From: Bimastos eiseni
Lineage: Eukaryota; Annelida; Clitellata; Crassiclitellata; Lumbricidae
DNA: 64,000 bases
Direction of reading: 5' to 3'
Assembly: GCA_959347315.1 (NCBI GenBank)
Contig: OY365810.1
Location: forward strand, 8,138,598-8,202,597
Below, piece after piece: positions 34,533 through 46,285 of this stretch (its first letter is position 1; every line of letters begins with the position of its first letter). The notes beneath the pieces were generated by a model, which saw only the letters and a program-made list of their open reading frames with translations, did no database searches and was not told the origin of the DNA. A program made the translations under genes and the position numbers.

Positions 34533-36123
34533 ACACACATACGGACACACAGGCACACAAAACACGAACACAAATATATGTGCTTAAATAATTTATTTAC
34601 ATTAACTTGAATCACGACAAATGCACAACTCTTACCGTTGATATCCAGATCGTGGTGAATTCCAAAGTCGTTGCCAGCTACGTGTTAAATGCCTTCTTTA
34701 CACCTGCACTGAGTTTATTCTATGGAGTCCTACATGTACATGTGGGTCCAAAGTTCTTTGTATAATCAATTTACAGGATATGACTTACGGTTGACATTCA
34801 CCTTGTCTCCGTTTTACAGGGGTCTGTTAGTTTTCATCAATACTAAGCGTTAGACTAAGCGGCCTATATCAGTGGAAGTTTTAAGCTCAACCTGGTACAG
34901 GCCGCCGGTGACTTGCATCAGTACAAGCATCCGTGTAGAAAGGTCGGTAGCGCAGATGATGTTAGGCCGATAGGCGATAACACACGGATCTAACTCATTG
35001 TATAATTAGTTTGTGCCTCGGTGCGTGAGTGACAAATCTTCGATATGTATATTTAATTTAGATGGGTTCACTTGAGACACACAATAGTCTTTGCCGGATT
35101 TAATTCACAATGGTTGCGGTCTCAACTCTCTTAACCCATCATTCTCGAGCTCCGCTATAGGCTCATGAATGACTCTGCCTTTGGTTCACAATGCATCCAT
35201 TCGTCAGGTTTCTGTAATCCTGAGTAGTAAGTCATAAAGTGGAGATGGAAAGAAGACGAGAAACAAACAGCAGAGTTTCTTTTCAATTGTGTATTGTTGC
35301 AAGTGATTGGCATAATGTCAATAATGTTATGCTACACGAATAATCTTTAGCATGATAAGTCTTTGTCGACTCCAAGTAGATACAATAATATGTTGATTAA
35401 TGATAATCTTTAAGAAGCTAACCAAGATCATGTGAAAAGGTCTTAATTAGGTAGAGATGGTCAGATCAGGAAATAAAGAAACCAATGTAATACTGCAAAT
35501 AAAGGAGATGGGAGAATAATTCAATACTCCTACTGAGATGCGCTTAGAATCTGCTGCCTGTGATACCTGCTCTGGGTGTTCACAGACAGTACACAGTGAC
35601 TTTAAATGGCGTGGCCATACAAACTAGCATTTTAGGATACATATGCTGGAATTTCATATTATTGTATCATCCACAAATGTTGTTTAATGCAATTCATCTA
35701 AGAAGTTTATTAGGACTAATAACCACTCTCGCATAGGCTTATACGGTTCAGTTTTTCCAGTTCGTTGTTTGTTAAATTCACCTCTACCAAATCTATTCTC
35801 ATCACTGCAAACATGTAATTTGCTATTATTCTTAATCTTTTCTTATTCTCGTGATAATTTCGTTTAGAAAATGTTCTGTTGACTTCCGACATATTTGTAA
35901 AACAGAACGGTATTCATCTATAGATAATTAAGTTTTAATCTGCATTTGCACCATTCACGTTGATCAAAAGATTAACATGCATTTTTTTCACCACTACTGA
36001 CATTAAACGAAAATATCTGGCGCTGTCTCATTTTCTGGCATAATGTGATCATATAAAATGTCAAAATAATGCATCGAAGCTTAAACGATGGAAATTGGAG
36101 GCATTGCAGGTTCACTACAATAC

Positions 36124-36408
36124 CTTTTATATGGTTGAACATGATAACAACATGATGCTGTTTTGTTTCCTCCAGAGCAGTCAAGAACTTCTTAAAATTT
36201 TCGGTTGATTTTCTGCTCAGAATCCCCAAGAGCAAAACGTTCTTCTGGAATTGTCCCCTCTTGCAATCTATCTGCTCCTTTTCGCTGAAGGTTAACACCT
36301 TCCATTGATAGAGAAGAAAGATGAGTTCATTTTCGGTGTCCAGTCGTTCTGATAGCCAGGTGAAATTTCGACAAATTACGTCTTTGTGATTTGAAGCGTT
36401 CTGAGATT
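36124..36408 (-). CDS. Orphan CARD exon
   Basis: A 285-nt phase 1-1 exon with acceptor gttttaatag and donor GTATTG, open throughout. It encodes ESQNASNHKDVICRNFTWLS, ERLDTENELIFLLYQWKVLT, NVLLLGILSRKSTENFKKFL and TALEETKQHHVVIMFNHIK. It is clearly a diverged CARD-B, but no other exon of a gene is found within several kb, only an upstream-type block on each side. It may be a relic of a deleted copy or a rarely used extra exon of copy 2. Confidence 0.6.
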
Positions 36409-36922
36409 CTATTAAAACATTTCGAAATCACATCCACTTGCGATTAAAGTAGGTAACGTAAGCCCTATTTCACGAAATTTCATATTACTTCAATAATTAT
36501 TAATTAATTAATTAAATTTGTAACGCGTGCATGGTCACACTGAGATGTGAATCAGAGGATCGGATAGTCAATCGACAAGAGAAGATATAGTATAATGTTC
36601 AAGCAGATTTTGTGAGCTTTTTATCGATACAAAATGTTAGTCTTTTAATATTAGATCAGTGAGTCATTTTATGTAAAACGCATTCACTTAATATTCTGGT
36701 AAAAATGCGAACGCATCACACAATTAGAGACGAGATGAACAACAGAAAGTTGACCATTAACGCAATTGTCCTTCCAATTGGTAGACTAAAACAACACGCA
36801 GATTGCCATTAACAGCGATTCACTTTACAAGTGATTAATAATAAAAAATAATAATAAAGACAATTTATATGGCGCCGTAACAAGACCATACTGCTACAAG
36901 GGAGGTCTCACAAACAAATAAA

Positions 36923-37043
36923 ACATGTATGTATGAATACATGTATGCATGTATACATGTATGTATATATTTCATGTATACATGTATGTTGTATGTATGT
37001 ATGTATGAATGTATGTATGTATGTATGTATGTATGTATGTATA
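36923..37043. repeat. (ATGT)n array
   Basis: Tetranucleotide ATGT repeats with TATG/CATG variants, followed by a TC/TA-rich tract to 37140. Confidence 0.85.
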
Positions 37044-38559
37044 TATGCGCCTTGCAAATATTGTGATGTCCGTCCTGGAGGGTAATATAAATATATATAT
37101 TTTTATACTTTCTCTCTCTCTCTGTATATATATATAATATAAATTTTATTCACGACAAACGCAAAACTCTTACCGTTGATATACAGCTCGTGATGAAATT
37201 CAAAATCGTTGTCTCTATTGTGTGTCAAGTGCCTCCTTAACACCCGAACTCGGTCTAATTTATGAATTCCTACATGTAGGCCTAGGACCGTAAATCTTTA
37301 TATGCACCACTTACAGAAGATGACTGGTAACGATGTTAGTTGACATTCAGTCATCTCTTCTCCATATTACACCTCTCGGTACACCCCAAAGCAAATCCCG
37401 TATTGTTAAGTCTATATTCGAGTTCATCGAGAAGACGACCCAATGTTAGGCTAGGCGATCCATATCGGTAGAAGACCGTGGCTTCATTCTGATTCAGGCC
37501 GCAAGTAGCAGAGTGCAAACATCCGTGTCGACAGAGTCGCTAGCGCCATCGATGGAGGGACGATATTTGCGCCTATATTTACCTATTGCTTCTGTGCTTA
37601 AGTCTTACGAATCGTTCTGCTTTTGGTTCACAATGCTTCCTTTGTGTAGGTGTTTGTAGGTACATGCCTACATATACGTGTAGTGTGTGTTGATGCCAAG
37701 CTGCAAATAATAGAGATCGAAAGAAAGACGAAATGAAGCATCGGTAGAGTATTGTCGTAAGTGATTGGCATATGGCCTACATGTATGTAATAACTTCAAA
37801 GCTACACAACAAATATCTAGAAGGCATACACTAAAGTCATTTTCAAATCCATAAAGACGCAGTCTGTTTTGCTTATTTTAATATTGTTGAGAAACTGGGC
37901 TGAGACCAGCTGGAGATACCTTAATTACGTAGAGATGAACAGATCAAGAAATAATGAAACCGACACAGTACTGCAAACGAAGGAGACTGGAAAATAATTC
38001 AATAGGACGCACTGAGATGCGATTAGAACTTGCTGACTGTGACATGGTACGTGCACAACACACAATTACTTTAAATGGCGTGGAATCCATGCAAAATGAC
38101 CTGTAGGTTGAAAGTGAAATCTACATGTTTGAACTATGCAATGCAATGACCTGACGAGATTCTTCACTCGTTTTATTTCGCTCCTCACCACTCAATATTA
38201 CCGTGTAAGGACCACCGTGGTTAATGATCTTCCTTATCAATTCTTTGAAGAATGAGCAAGGTCGAGGCCAATGTATCGTTAAATAAATTTGCCATTACTG
38301 TCCTTACATTGATCGCTCATCATCCTTAATGTCAAGCTGGACAAGAGTCAACTTAGGTGTCAACTGTCAAACATTAATGGAAAATTAGTGCATGCGTGAC
38401 GCTACCACTGATTGGTTTGTTACAGTTTAACGACATTGATGATAAAGAACGTAATGTTACCCTCCTCTTTTGCCCAAACTTGGGATATGTACTGCCGGAG
38501 TGCAAGCAGTACGGGTTATTCAACCACTGGCGATGTTTCTAGGGGTTGCTTATCAAACT

Positions 38560-38755
38560 GTCGAACTCCTTCTTCTTTGGCTTTCTGCCTTCAGGCAGGT
38601 TCATATGTCCAATGACTCCACATCTCCATGTGTTGAGCCTCTTCTTTCATTTTTCCATAACCACCTTTCTCCATCATCAAGTCTAAAAGCATTGTTCTTG
38701 GTCTTCCTCCTGTTCTTCTCCCTTCGAACTCCAACTGTTTTAATTAAATCAGGTA
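38560..38755 (-). mobile_element. LINE C-terminal fragment
   Basis: Minus-strand translation in one frame reads RRTGGRPRTMLLDLMMEKGG, then YGKMKEEAQHMEMWSHWTYE. The GRRxGRPRxM...LK..AQ...W..W pattern is typical of the C-terminus of animal non-LTR retrotransposon polyproteins. It is short and isolated. Confidence 0.45.
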
Positions 38756-38860
38756 GCGTGTAATATGGCACATAGAACGCCATTGATTAATTTGTCCTGT
38801 AGCAGCGATATGTAAACAAACTTAAAATGTCAATGTCAACATGGTAAGCGAGTGCCTTTA

Positions 38861-38903
38861 TTGAATCATTGGTAACGGACAGACGACCATACTCGTTGCC
38901 TTG
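38861..38903 (-). pseudogene. Copy 3 exon 9 relic: about 43 bp of NHL propeller
   Basis: The minus strand reads QGNEYGRLSVTNDS, which aligns with QGNDWGRLSVTDES of copy 2. Sequence on the left is upstream-type DNA (gtaagcgagtgcctttatt, also at 2600), and a MITE begins a few bases to the right. So all but this piece of the 839-nt exon has been lost from copy 3. Confidence 0.75.
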
Positions 38904-38907
38904 GGTT

Positions 38908-39228
38908 CAGTGTCTATAGTCCGAAGGTTCGATAGACGAATGCTCGGTAGTCCGAAGATTGCTTGGTGACCGGCCGATTGGTGATAAGATTGCGCTTTAA
39001 ATGGTAGCAGGATAAATGAAACGGAGTATATTTGGCTAGAAGCTGGATTGCATCATTCTTTTCATTCATCCAGCTTCCACTTTGGCATGATTTTTTTCTC
39101 ATCAATCCAACTCCAAGTTTTAAATATTATTTTCATCAAGTAATTCAGCTTATTTAATGTGAGAGCATGGAATCTTCAGACTATCAAACCTTTGGACTAT
39201 CGAATCTTCGGATTATCGACCGGACACC
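38908..39228. mobile_element. MITE with TTCGGACTATCGAA-type inverted ends
   Basis: The left end GTGTC...TAGTCCGAAGGTTCGATAG is inverted at the right end (CTATCGAATCTTCGGATTAT followed by CGACCGGACACC). The interior carries catccagcttccac/atcaatccaactcc minisatellite units. It abuts the propeller relic of copy 3. A solo end is at about 39900-39935. Confidence 0.55.
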
Positions 39229-39239
39229 GTGTTCTTGCT

Positions 39240-40195
39240 ATTTCCCTATAGTTTGACACTGCTTTTGTGACGCTGCTACTACAGTACTTACCTTTGCTAC
39301 TACACTCTTATCACTCCTGCTTCATAGTCGGCCTCAACTTTCAGGCTATTTGGTCAGTTGGCTTGTCGCGACCGCATCCAGCGCTCTTCTGTGCGCCTCT
39401 TTGTTCCATCATACCTACTTGATATCTGAAGAACGGTGTCACGGGCTCAGGGAAGTCGCACCCTCCATTCTGCTGGCATGGATTTGGGTCTAGTTTGTCT
39501 GCAACGCTCCAAAGTAAACTGGAGCATTTTCACTTGTGGGTCCGAAGAAGTGGAACGTCTTCCCTCTGGAGCAGTGCCTGCTTCATAGAATGCTCTCTGA
39601 CCCTTCTCACAATGGAGCACCTCTTGACAGACCCCTGAAGATGTGCTATATAAATCTCCGAAAGAGTAAATAAATTCACATGTACATAGGCCTATGATTA
39701 TGTAATGTAATCGAACATTTATATAGCCTCCCTTAGAGATATATAGGTACTCAGAGACGCTCTCTGCGCAAGCATATAATGTTAACTGCCATTATGATCG
39801 CATCAAAACAAAAGTTAGCGAACAAACTGCTTGACCTTGTACTTTGTTTGTGTCTGTTTGTGTGTATGTGTGCGTGTGTGTGCGCATATGTATGCATTCG
39901 TACAATCGAACCTTCGGATTATCGATCGGACACCAGTCAACTTTTGAGAGTGATGTGCATTGCCTATGGCAATGATGTAAACTTAGGTTTTCTCCCCAAC
40001 ATATTCTTTCATTTACCCGCAAGTGGTCCATTAAGAAAGTGACAAAATCATTCATTTGACAATATTGATTTACTCTAAGTTTCTGTGCCTCGCTGACCGA
40101 AAAAAATATTAAAAATCTCTTACACTGCATTACTAGTTGGTGCTAGACTACTACGACTTAAATCAACGGACAAGAAAACAATAACTGAAACTCAC
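39240..40195. other. Intron 8 remnant of copy 3, no gene seen
   Basis: 39280-39360 resembles the intron sequence at 5440-5520 of copy 1. 39460-39660 contains possible retroelement 3' sequence with no confident frame. The GT-rich tract near 39850 is simple sequence. Confidence 0.35.
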
Positions 40196-40614
40196 TTTCG
40201 TTTTTTGTAAAATCATTCATGTATATTGTGACACCGGTGGGGACAACTGTTGATTCAGACTACACATTTCCATCGAAAAATTGCTTGAAAATCGTGACAA
40301 GTTACCCAACTAATATATTGGATGAATACGTGCTTCGCAAATTTGTTTGTGCATTTTCTGACTGGCACCAAAACCAGATCACAATTCCATTGTCCTCCTG
40401 ATGACAATAAAGGGCGATGATAATTTCATCATCTGTGATTTCTCATGCAGCGCTTTGACTGCAAGAAAGTGGCACTCCCCTTTTCTCTTGTTTAGTTCGT
40501 CGACTAACATGTCTTCCATTTCTTTCAACGCTTTCAAGTTCTCCCTGGACGATTTAGCGAGAAAACTAAACGATTGTTTGACCAGCTTTGTCGATACCTT
40601 TGACTTAACAAGAA
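40196..40614 (-). pseudogene. Copy 3 exon 8: TRADD-N-like domain, frameshifted
   Basis: Both splice sites remain (acceptor cttttag, donor GTGAGT) but the length is 419 instead of 429 nt. A base is missing in the stretch matching NKRQEGV (reads AACAAGAGAAAAGGGGAGTG), and the shifted frame meets TGA near the GIVIW region. Confidence 0.75.
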
Positions 40615-41226
40615 CTAAAAGTACATGAAATACATGAAATGAAAATTAAAATCACTTTTCTCTGGCTATTATAAGAACAAATCCTGTGCGCTTATATTTG
40701 ACAAAATACGAAACATGAAAGATGGAGAGCCAATGTTTGTTCGTTGACCAAAGGTTGCATATGCATGCAATATTAAAATCACGAGGAATGATTCAAATGC
40801 TATAATCCTTCTGCGGTGGGAGGATATTTCCCGCGAGATATTAGTTGCATTAGTTTCCATTAGCTTACTGCATGCCTGTTGAAATCATACTTTAAATTGT
40901 ACCGATATCACTTTTGCATTATTAAGACGGCATCGTCACCAACAAATGAATATTATTACATTGCTACTTTTAATATCTTGAGGTTAATGAAGTACAGTAT
41001 TACAGGAGCCATATCTCCATCTCCTGTCCTCCAATCCTAGCGACACTACTGCAGCTGACAAAAACACATTTAATCACATCGTTTCTACTTGTAATTTGTG
41101 TATGTCGTGGTTCATTTTCTATGCCTCATTCCGTGCTACTTTTTGTAGATGTAAGAGATTATAGCGCATCAACTTACTCATCATAATTAAATAAAGGCAA
41201 GAAGTTGGATTAAAAATAATTGTTAC

Positions 41227-41493
41227 CTCCTCCTTTTACCAAAAGATCGACAATAAAATTCTGTTCAGTTTCACGAAGGCATTCTAGAACCCTTAGGCCT
41301 TTGTCCTGCTTGAACTTAATCGCACTCATCCAATGTGTAAGTTCACTATTTCTACAAAAGCTGCCAGGCTGATTGATTAGCTGCAATCGTTCTTCATCCG
41401 TTATGCAATTTTTCTTGTGAAGCAGATCTATTAAACGACCCGAGTCTATGTTCTCCACCAGAAACTGATGATTGCTTTTAATCACACGACTTT
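41227..41493 (-). CDS. Copy 3 exon 7 (left version): CARD-C, open
   Basis: A 267-nt phase 1-1 exon, acceptor ttgaacag, donor GTAACA. It encodes NHQFLVENIDSGRLIDLLHK, KNCITDEERLQLINQPGSF, HWMSAIKFKQDKGLRVLECL. Intact CARD inside an otherwise broken gene. Confidence 0.65.
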
Positions 41494-42134
41494 CTGTTCA
41501 AAGTATACAAAAAAGTAAAGAAACGCAATAACACGCGGTATACTTTCAAATGTAGACCCGCTCTGGTCTGAAATGATGTGCAATCCTATCACATTATGTA
41601 ATGTGCATGATATATTCTGGTTTAACTGTTTAACTGAACCACACAAGCGCAGGTATCCGGGCAGTACGCCGCAGGGCAGTTTGCCGAGGACAGTACGACG
41701 CTGAAATTATACGAGGGTATAATTTATTATAATTTATTATAATTTGTTATTAATTCGCCGCAAGGCATTTCGCCGCGAGGGGCTGACAGTTCGCCGTGAT
41801 TCAAGGATATATTTTCATATAGCACACCATCAAGATACTGTCACCAACAAATGATTATTATTAAATTGCTATTTTTTATAATCTTGAGGTTAATGAAGTA
41901 CAGTATTACAGGAGCCCATATCTGCATCTTCTGTCCTCCAATCCTAGCGACACTACTGCAGCTGACAAAAACAAATTTAAACACATCGTTTCTACTTGTA
42001 ATTTGTGTATGTCGTGGTTCATTTTCTATGCCTCATTCCGTGCAACTTTTTGTAGACGTAAGAGATTATAGCGCATCAATTTACTCATCAAAATAAAATA
42101 TAGGCAAGAAATTTGATCAAAAAATAATCGTTAC

Positions 42135-42401
42135 CTCCTACTTTTACCAAAAGGTCGACAATAAAATTCTGTCCAGTTTCACGAAGGCATTCTAGAACCC
42201 TTAGGCCTTTGTCCTGCTTGAACTTAATAGCACTCATCTAATGTGTAAGTTCACTATTTCTAAAGAAGGTGACAGGCTGATTGCTTAGTTGGAATCGCTC
42301 TTCATCCGTTATGCAATATATCTCGTGAAGCGGAACTATTAAACGACCAGAGTCTATGTTCTCCACCAGGAACTGATGGTTGCTTATAATCACACGACTT
42401 T
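42135..42401 (-). pseudogene. Copy 3 exon 7 (right version): CARD-C with TAG
   Basis: Same length and splice sites as the left version. The conserved Trp codon in HWMSAI is TAG at 42238-42240. Both versions are phase 1-1, so this one could be skipped without loss of frame. Confidence 0.75.
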
Positions 42402-43089
42402 CTGTTCAAAGTATACAAAAAAGTAAAGAAACGCAATAACACGCAGTATACTTACAAATATAGACCCGCTCTGGTCTGAAATGATGTGCAATCCTATCAC
42501 CCTATGTAATGTGCATGACATATTCTGGTTTAAATGTTTAACTGAACCACACAAGCGCAGGTGTCCGGGCAGTACGCCGCAGGACAGTTTGCCGAGGACA
42601 GTACGCCGCGGAAAATTGTTTAAAAAGTAGGATGTATAGCGTAATGCTATGAAAATGAAGATTTATAGCGTAATGGGCACCCTGCGTGGCTTCCGACGGT
42701 AAAATTCGATTCTTGTGATGAATCGTCATCTATCGCTCATTCTGTACTTATAATCATTCTGCGGTTGGCCAGTTTGAAATTAAACGAAGTTTGTTATTAA
42801 TTCGCAGCAAGGCATTTCGCCGCGAGGGGCTGACAGTTCGCCGTGAATCAAGGATATATTTATATGTAGCACACCATCAAGATACTGAGGACAGTCAAAG
42901 CTTTTTAAAGTCAATAGGCAATACACGAAAGAAATTTTATTAAGCAAATGAAATTTTAAACATAATTGTCAAGTGAATGATTAGGTTCCTGAATTAGTCG
43001 TATAAGTTTATGTTGTGGCTACAACCGCGTAGGAAATCAGCTGATGTGTGGTGTTTGTAATCAGAAACAACGCTGCGCAAACGGTGATT

Positions 43090-43302
43090 CAGGCTCACGC
43101 TATTTATATTTCTTCAATGGGGAATCTTCACCAGCAATAAGAAGGTGGACGTTCATTCTGACGCGAACCATCTCGACTCCCCAGATGAGGATGAACAATT
43201 CCAAATCTCCTTCTCTTCGCTTTTATCTTCCAGTTGGTAAATTTACCCTTCATACGTTAACAGTCGTTTGTCTTTAATCGATTCAACAAACTCGAGCGCC
43301 AT
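43090..43302 (-). pseudogene. FLYWCH-like fragment in copy 3, broken
   Basis: Matches 26674-26877, starting MALEFVESIKDKRLLTYEG, then TAA at 43243-43245 in place of the Tyr codon of copy 2. A further one-base deletion lies in the stretch CCTCATCTGGGGAGTCG. It is carried by the same TIR element. Confidence 0.55.
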
Positions 43303-43882
43303 TTCAGTATCTTTAGAGGTTTATAAACTTTACTGCACGTGTAATTGTATACAAAAATTTCAGTCATTTCGCAGCCTTCTCTTTTAAGTAACGTCAGGGC
43401 CAATTACCATGGCTTTGGCAGGTGCAATGAATTTGGGACGCTAGAACGATACAATGTGAGTTGTTGGAATGTCGGCGCATATGTATATATATTTATATAT
43501 ATATAAAATATTTGCAGCCTGTGCTTTTAAGAAGCGTCGGTTCCGGCCTTTAAATTCAGCTTTTGAGAAACGTCGGACTTTAAACTTTAAATTTAGCAAA
43601 TGTTTGATTAATTCGAGGCGGGCCAACTGCGGCCAACTGTCCTAGCGGCGAATTGTCCATGGCGTAGGCCTACTGTTCGCGGCAAACTGTCCTGCTGCGT
43701 ATTGCTATTGAACCCAAGCGCATGGTTCAACCATCCCAAAGAAATTAATGTTAAAACGAAGAAATACTTTTGTGATATGTTAACAAAGGTCAAAGCATCA
43801 ATCTATAAATGGAGCAATTCAATCTAAGCAGCTTTACAACGCCAACAAACTATATAAAAAACTGTATGGAGGGAAAGCTCAC

Positions 43883-44695
43883 CTTGAGCAACGTATGTGA
43901 TGTTTGTGTCTTCGGGCTTAGCATTGAGCTGTTCTAACTGAGCTGTTGCAAAGATGTATCTGTCTTCTAGCTCTGCTCTTTGAAGTTTCTCAAAGTCCAA
44001 TTCATCTTGTAACTTCAGAATTTGTTCATTTAACAATGATTTTTCTTCCAGTGTTCTATTTTGAGTTTCAATGAGGTCAAGCTTTTCTGCTTCAGCCAAC
44101 TCTAAAAAATTATCATTGTCTTTCAGACGCCATAAAAGAATTCTGTTATTTTGTTGTGTCTGAGATAACTGAATTTCTAACTCATTCCTCATTCTGTTCT
44201 CCTTTTTCAGTGTTCCGCATAATTCATTCAACTTGTCTCGTTCAGTTCTCAATAAAATCATCTCGTTATTGCTTTTCTTGAAACTTTCTTCAGACTTACG
44301 AAGTTCATATTCGGTTGACGTTAAACTGGCATTCAGTTCGAGCATTTGTTGCTGAAAGAAGTGTTTATCGCATTCTGCTTTCGTCAATTTATTTTCCATT
44401 TCTATTATGACAGTTTTTCTCATAAGGTTCTCTTCGTCTAATCGCTTGAACTTCGCTTTTTCATCGTGTATATCAGCCTTCATTTTGTTTATCTTCTGTT
44501 CCAGTTGCATCCAATCCGCAGTACTTTGTGATCTTTCGCTGATTAATTCCTGTTGCATAGAATGCAATTGTGTTTGGTAAACCTCGTTTAACGATGCAGT
44601 AGCGGAGTATTTACTGACGTTTTCTCGCAACTGTTCCAGTTCCGCGTCTGATTCGACTTTTCTTGCGATAGTTTCTTTCCTCATTCGATGACATT
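43883..44695 (-). CDS. Copy 3 exon 6: coiled coil, open
   Basis: 813 nt, phase 1-1, acceptor tttaaag, donor GTGAGC. Nearly the same as copy 2 (LEQLRENVSKYSATASLNEV, KFKRLDEENLMRKTVIIEME), with a patch matching copies 1 and 4 in the middle (NNRILLWRLKDN where copy 2 has NKNNLLVRLKEN). This patch may be gene conversion. Confidence 0.7.
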
Positions 44696-45037
44696 CTTTA
44701 AAATAAAAGAAATCAGTTATAATCGTTGGTGATAACTGGAATTTGCTCTGTAACTTGATCTGAAATAGGCCTAGTACGACCACTTTATTTTAATTCCTAA
44801 GTCGTATCTGTTGTGAATTGAAAACAATTTGGTTGTATGACTATGATTATGATATTGAGCTTCAATCTGATATATTCTTCAAAGACATTGGTAAGTTGAG
44901 ACACCTGATGTCGACAACCTGGCCAGAGCTTTTGTCCATCTGAGCCATATGACCCACATTGAATCCGTTTCATTCTTTATCGGAATAAATACTTCATTTA
45001 TGCTAAATTTTAAAAGTGTAAGAAAATCGATATTCAC

Positions 45038-45185
45038 CTTCAAGTAAAGTATGAAATCTCGTTTTCGAACTATCTTCTACTTTGTCCAAGCGAGAAAGGT
45101 CAACAGATGCGACTTTGGTAACTATTTCTATCTTCAGATGAGGCTCAAGTGTTTGCAACTTTGATTGAAGCGTGTCTCCACCAGT
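45038..45185 (-). CDS. Copy 3 exon 5: helical linker, open
   Basis: 148 nt, phase 0 to 1, donor GTGAAT. Encodes TGGDTLQSKLQTLEPHLKIE and ends SSKTRFHTLLE. Same length as copy 2. Confidence 0.6.
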
Positions 45186-45324
45186 CTAAATATATCAGTA
45201 AATTGTAGATTACATGTATATTGACGTCAAAGTGTAAGTAACAACAGTCTCAAGTGTATGACATTTATTGCATTTTGTTTTCCGATCCCATGTCAAGTTA
45301 CATTTGATGAATTACGCCTCTAAG

Positions 45325-46285
45325 AATTTATTGAGATAGATTAGTAGCTGCTACCTATGAGTTCACGTCTTTGCAGTCAATCAGTTGGATATCACTTCTC
45401 TGCAGGTGATTCACTGATCTATATTTTCTTTGACGGTTTGTCCTGTCAATCTTTCGTTCAACAGTTGTCTACTGTCTTCGACGAGGGACACTGGTACAGT
45501 CTTGGATGTCGTCTAATAATCTCCTTCTCAATCCTTCAAAAACGGAATTTGTACATCTGGGAACCACTCAGCAACTCAAGAAATTTGACGGGCTTACATA
45601 ATCATGTAAGATTGGGTGAATATCTTGTTCAGTTATCAATTCGACAATGTCTGTTACTGAGTATGTCAATGGCATTTGCAAGTTGTGATATATTGTTAGA
45701 TGCTAGGCCTATGTTCTATTACTGCTCTGCTCTAAATATCTAACATAGGGTAAGCGCCATTATAATTATATATTTATTGTACTGATCTAAGGTGCAATTT
45801 TGAACTGCTTTTAAAGGTTAAATATATTCCGTACATAGTCAGAAAGGACCGGCATTATGGGGAGTTACCTGTAGTCTATGTAAGGGTTCGTTGCAGGGAT
45901 TGCCAGAGTGAGGAAGTGTTGACTTTCTAGTTAAGCTTATGATGGTTGTGTTTCCGAGACTCGTTGTCTCTTTTGCGTTCTTTGTCAAAACCGGCTACAT
46001 CGGTTCTGCGTCTTGTTGACAGACCGAGCTGCTTGTCTACCCTGCTTCACACTGTCTACCCTTCCGGCGGAAGAGGACGCATTGTTCGTTTCTACATGTT
46101 CATATGTTTGATTTGGATATTGTTTTAATATAATTGTTTATTCAAATTACCCCTAGTTCGTTCTCCATCAAAATGCTACAATATGCATATTCGTGATATA
46201 CATAGAATTAGTCTTTTCTTTTACTTATATCTGCGCGTGTGACAAAAGCCAATGCCCTGGTCTCTAGTCGCCATGACTAATGTAA
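45325..46285. other. Two insertions in intron 4 of copy 3
   Basis: Relative to copy 2, about 0.5 kb is inserted at about 45325-45820 and about 0.4 kb at about 45882-46285. The first holds a plus-strand open frame of 128 codons (45357-45743) that I do not recognise. No inverted ends or target duplications were found by eye. Alternatively, copy 2 lost these pieces. Confidence 0.4.

Larger units (their letters stand above)
33167..38860 (-). promoter_or_regulatory. Upstream region of copy 2 with two tandem 5' UTR blocks
   Basis: Apart from the elements listed separately, no gene is seen. Two blocks resemble the upstream region of copies 0 and 3: one from 34636 to about 35700, one from 37174 to about 38540. 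Each starts with a candidate untranslated exon ending ...GATATCAACG or ...GTATATCAACG followed by a GTAAGA donor. An orphan CARD exon lies between them, which suggests the remains of an additional gene. Confidence 0.4.
40930..42870. repeat. Tandem duplication containing CARD-C in copy 3
   Basis: Two units of about 0.9 kb (about 40930-41825 and 41830-42870) share the sequence ttgaggttaatgaagtacag, a CARD-C exon, and the left end of the GCGGCGAATTG-rich TIR element. The duplication is absent from copy 2. Confidence 0.75.

Noticed and set aside
36920..37140. Regular short repeats as a possible CRISPR-like array
   Set aside because: They are tetranucleotide microsatellites with no spacers, in an animal genome.
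38600..38783. A 60-codon minus-strand frame as a host gene
   Set aside because: Another frame of the same stretch gives a LINE C-terminus pattern, so it is element debris.
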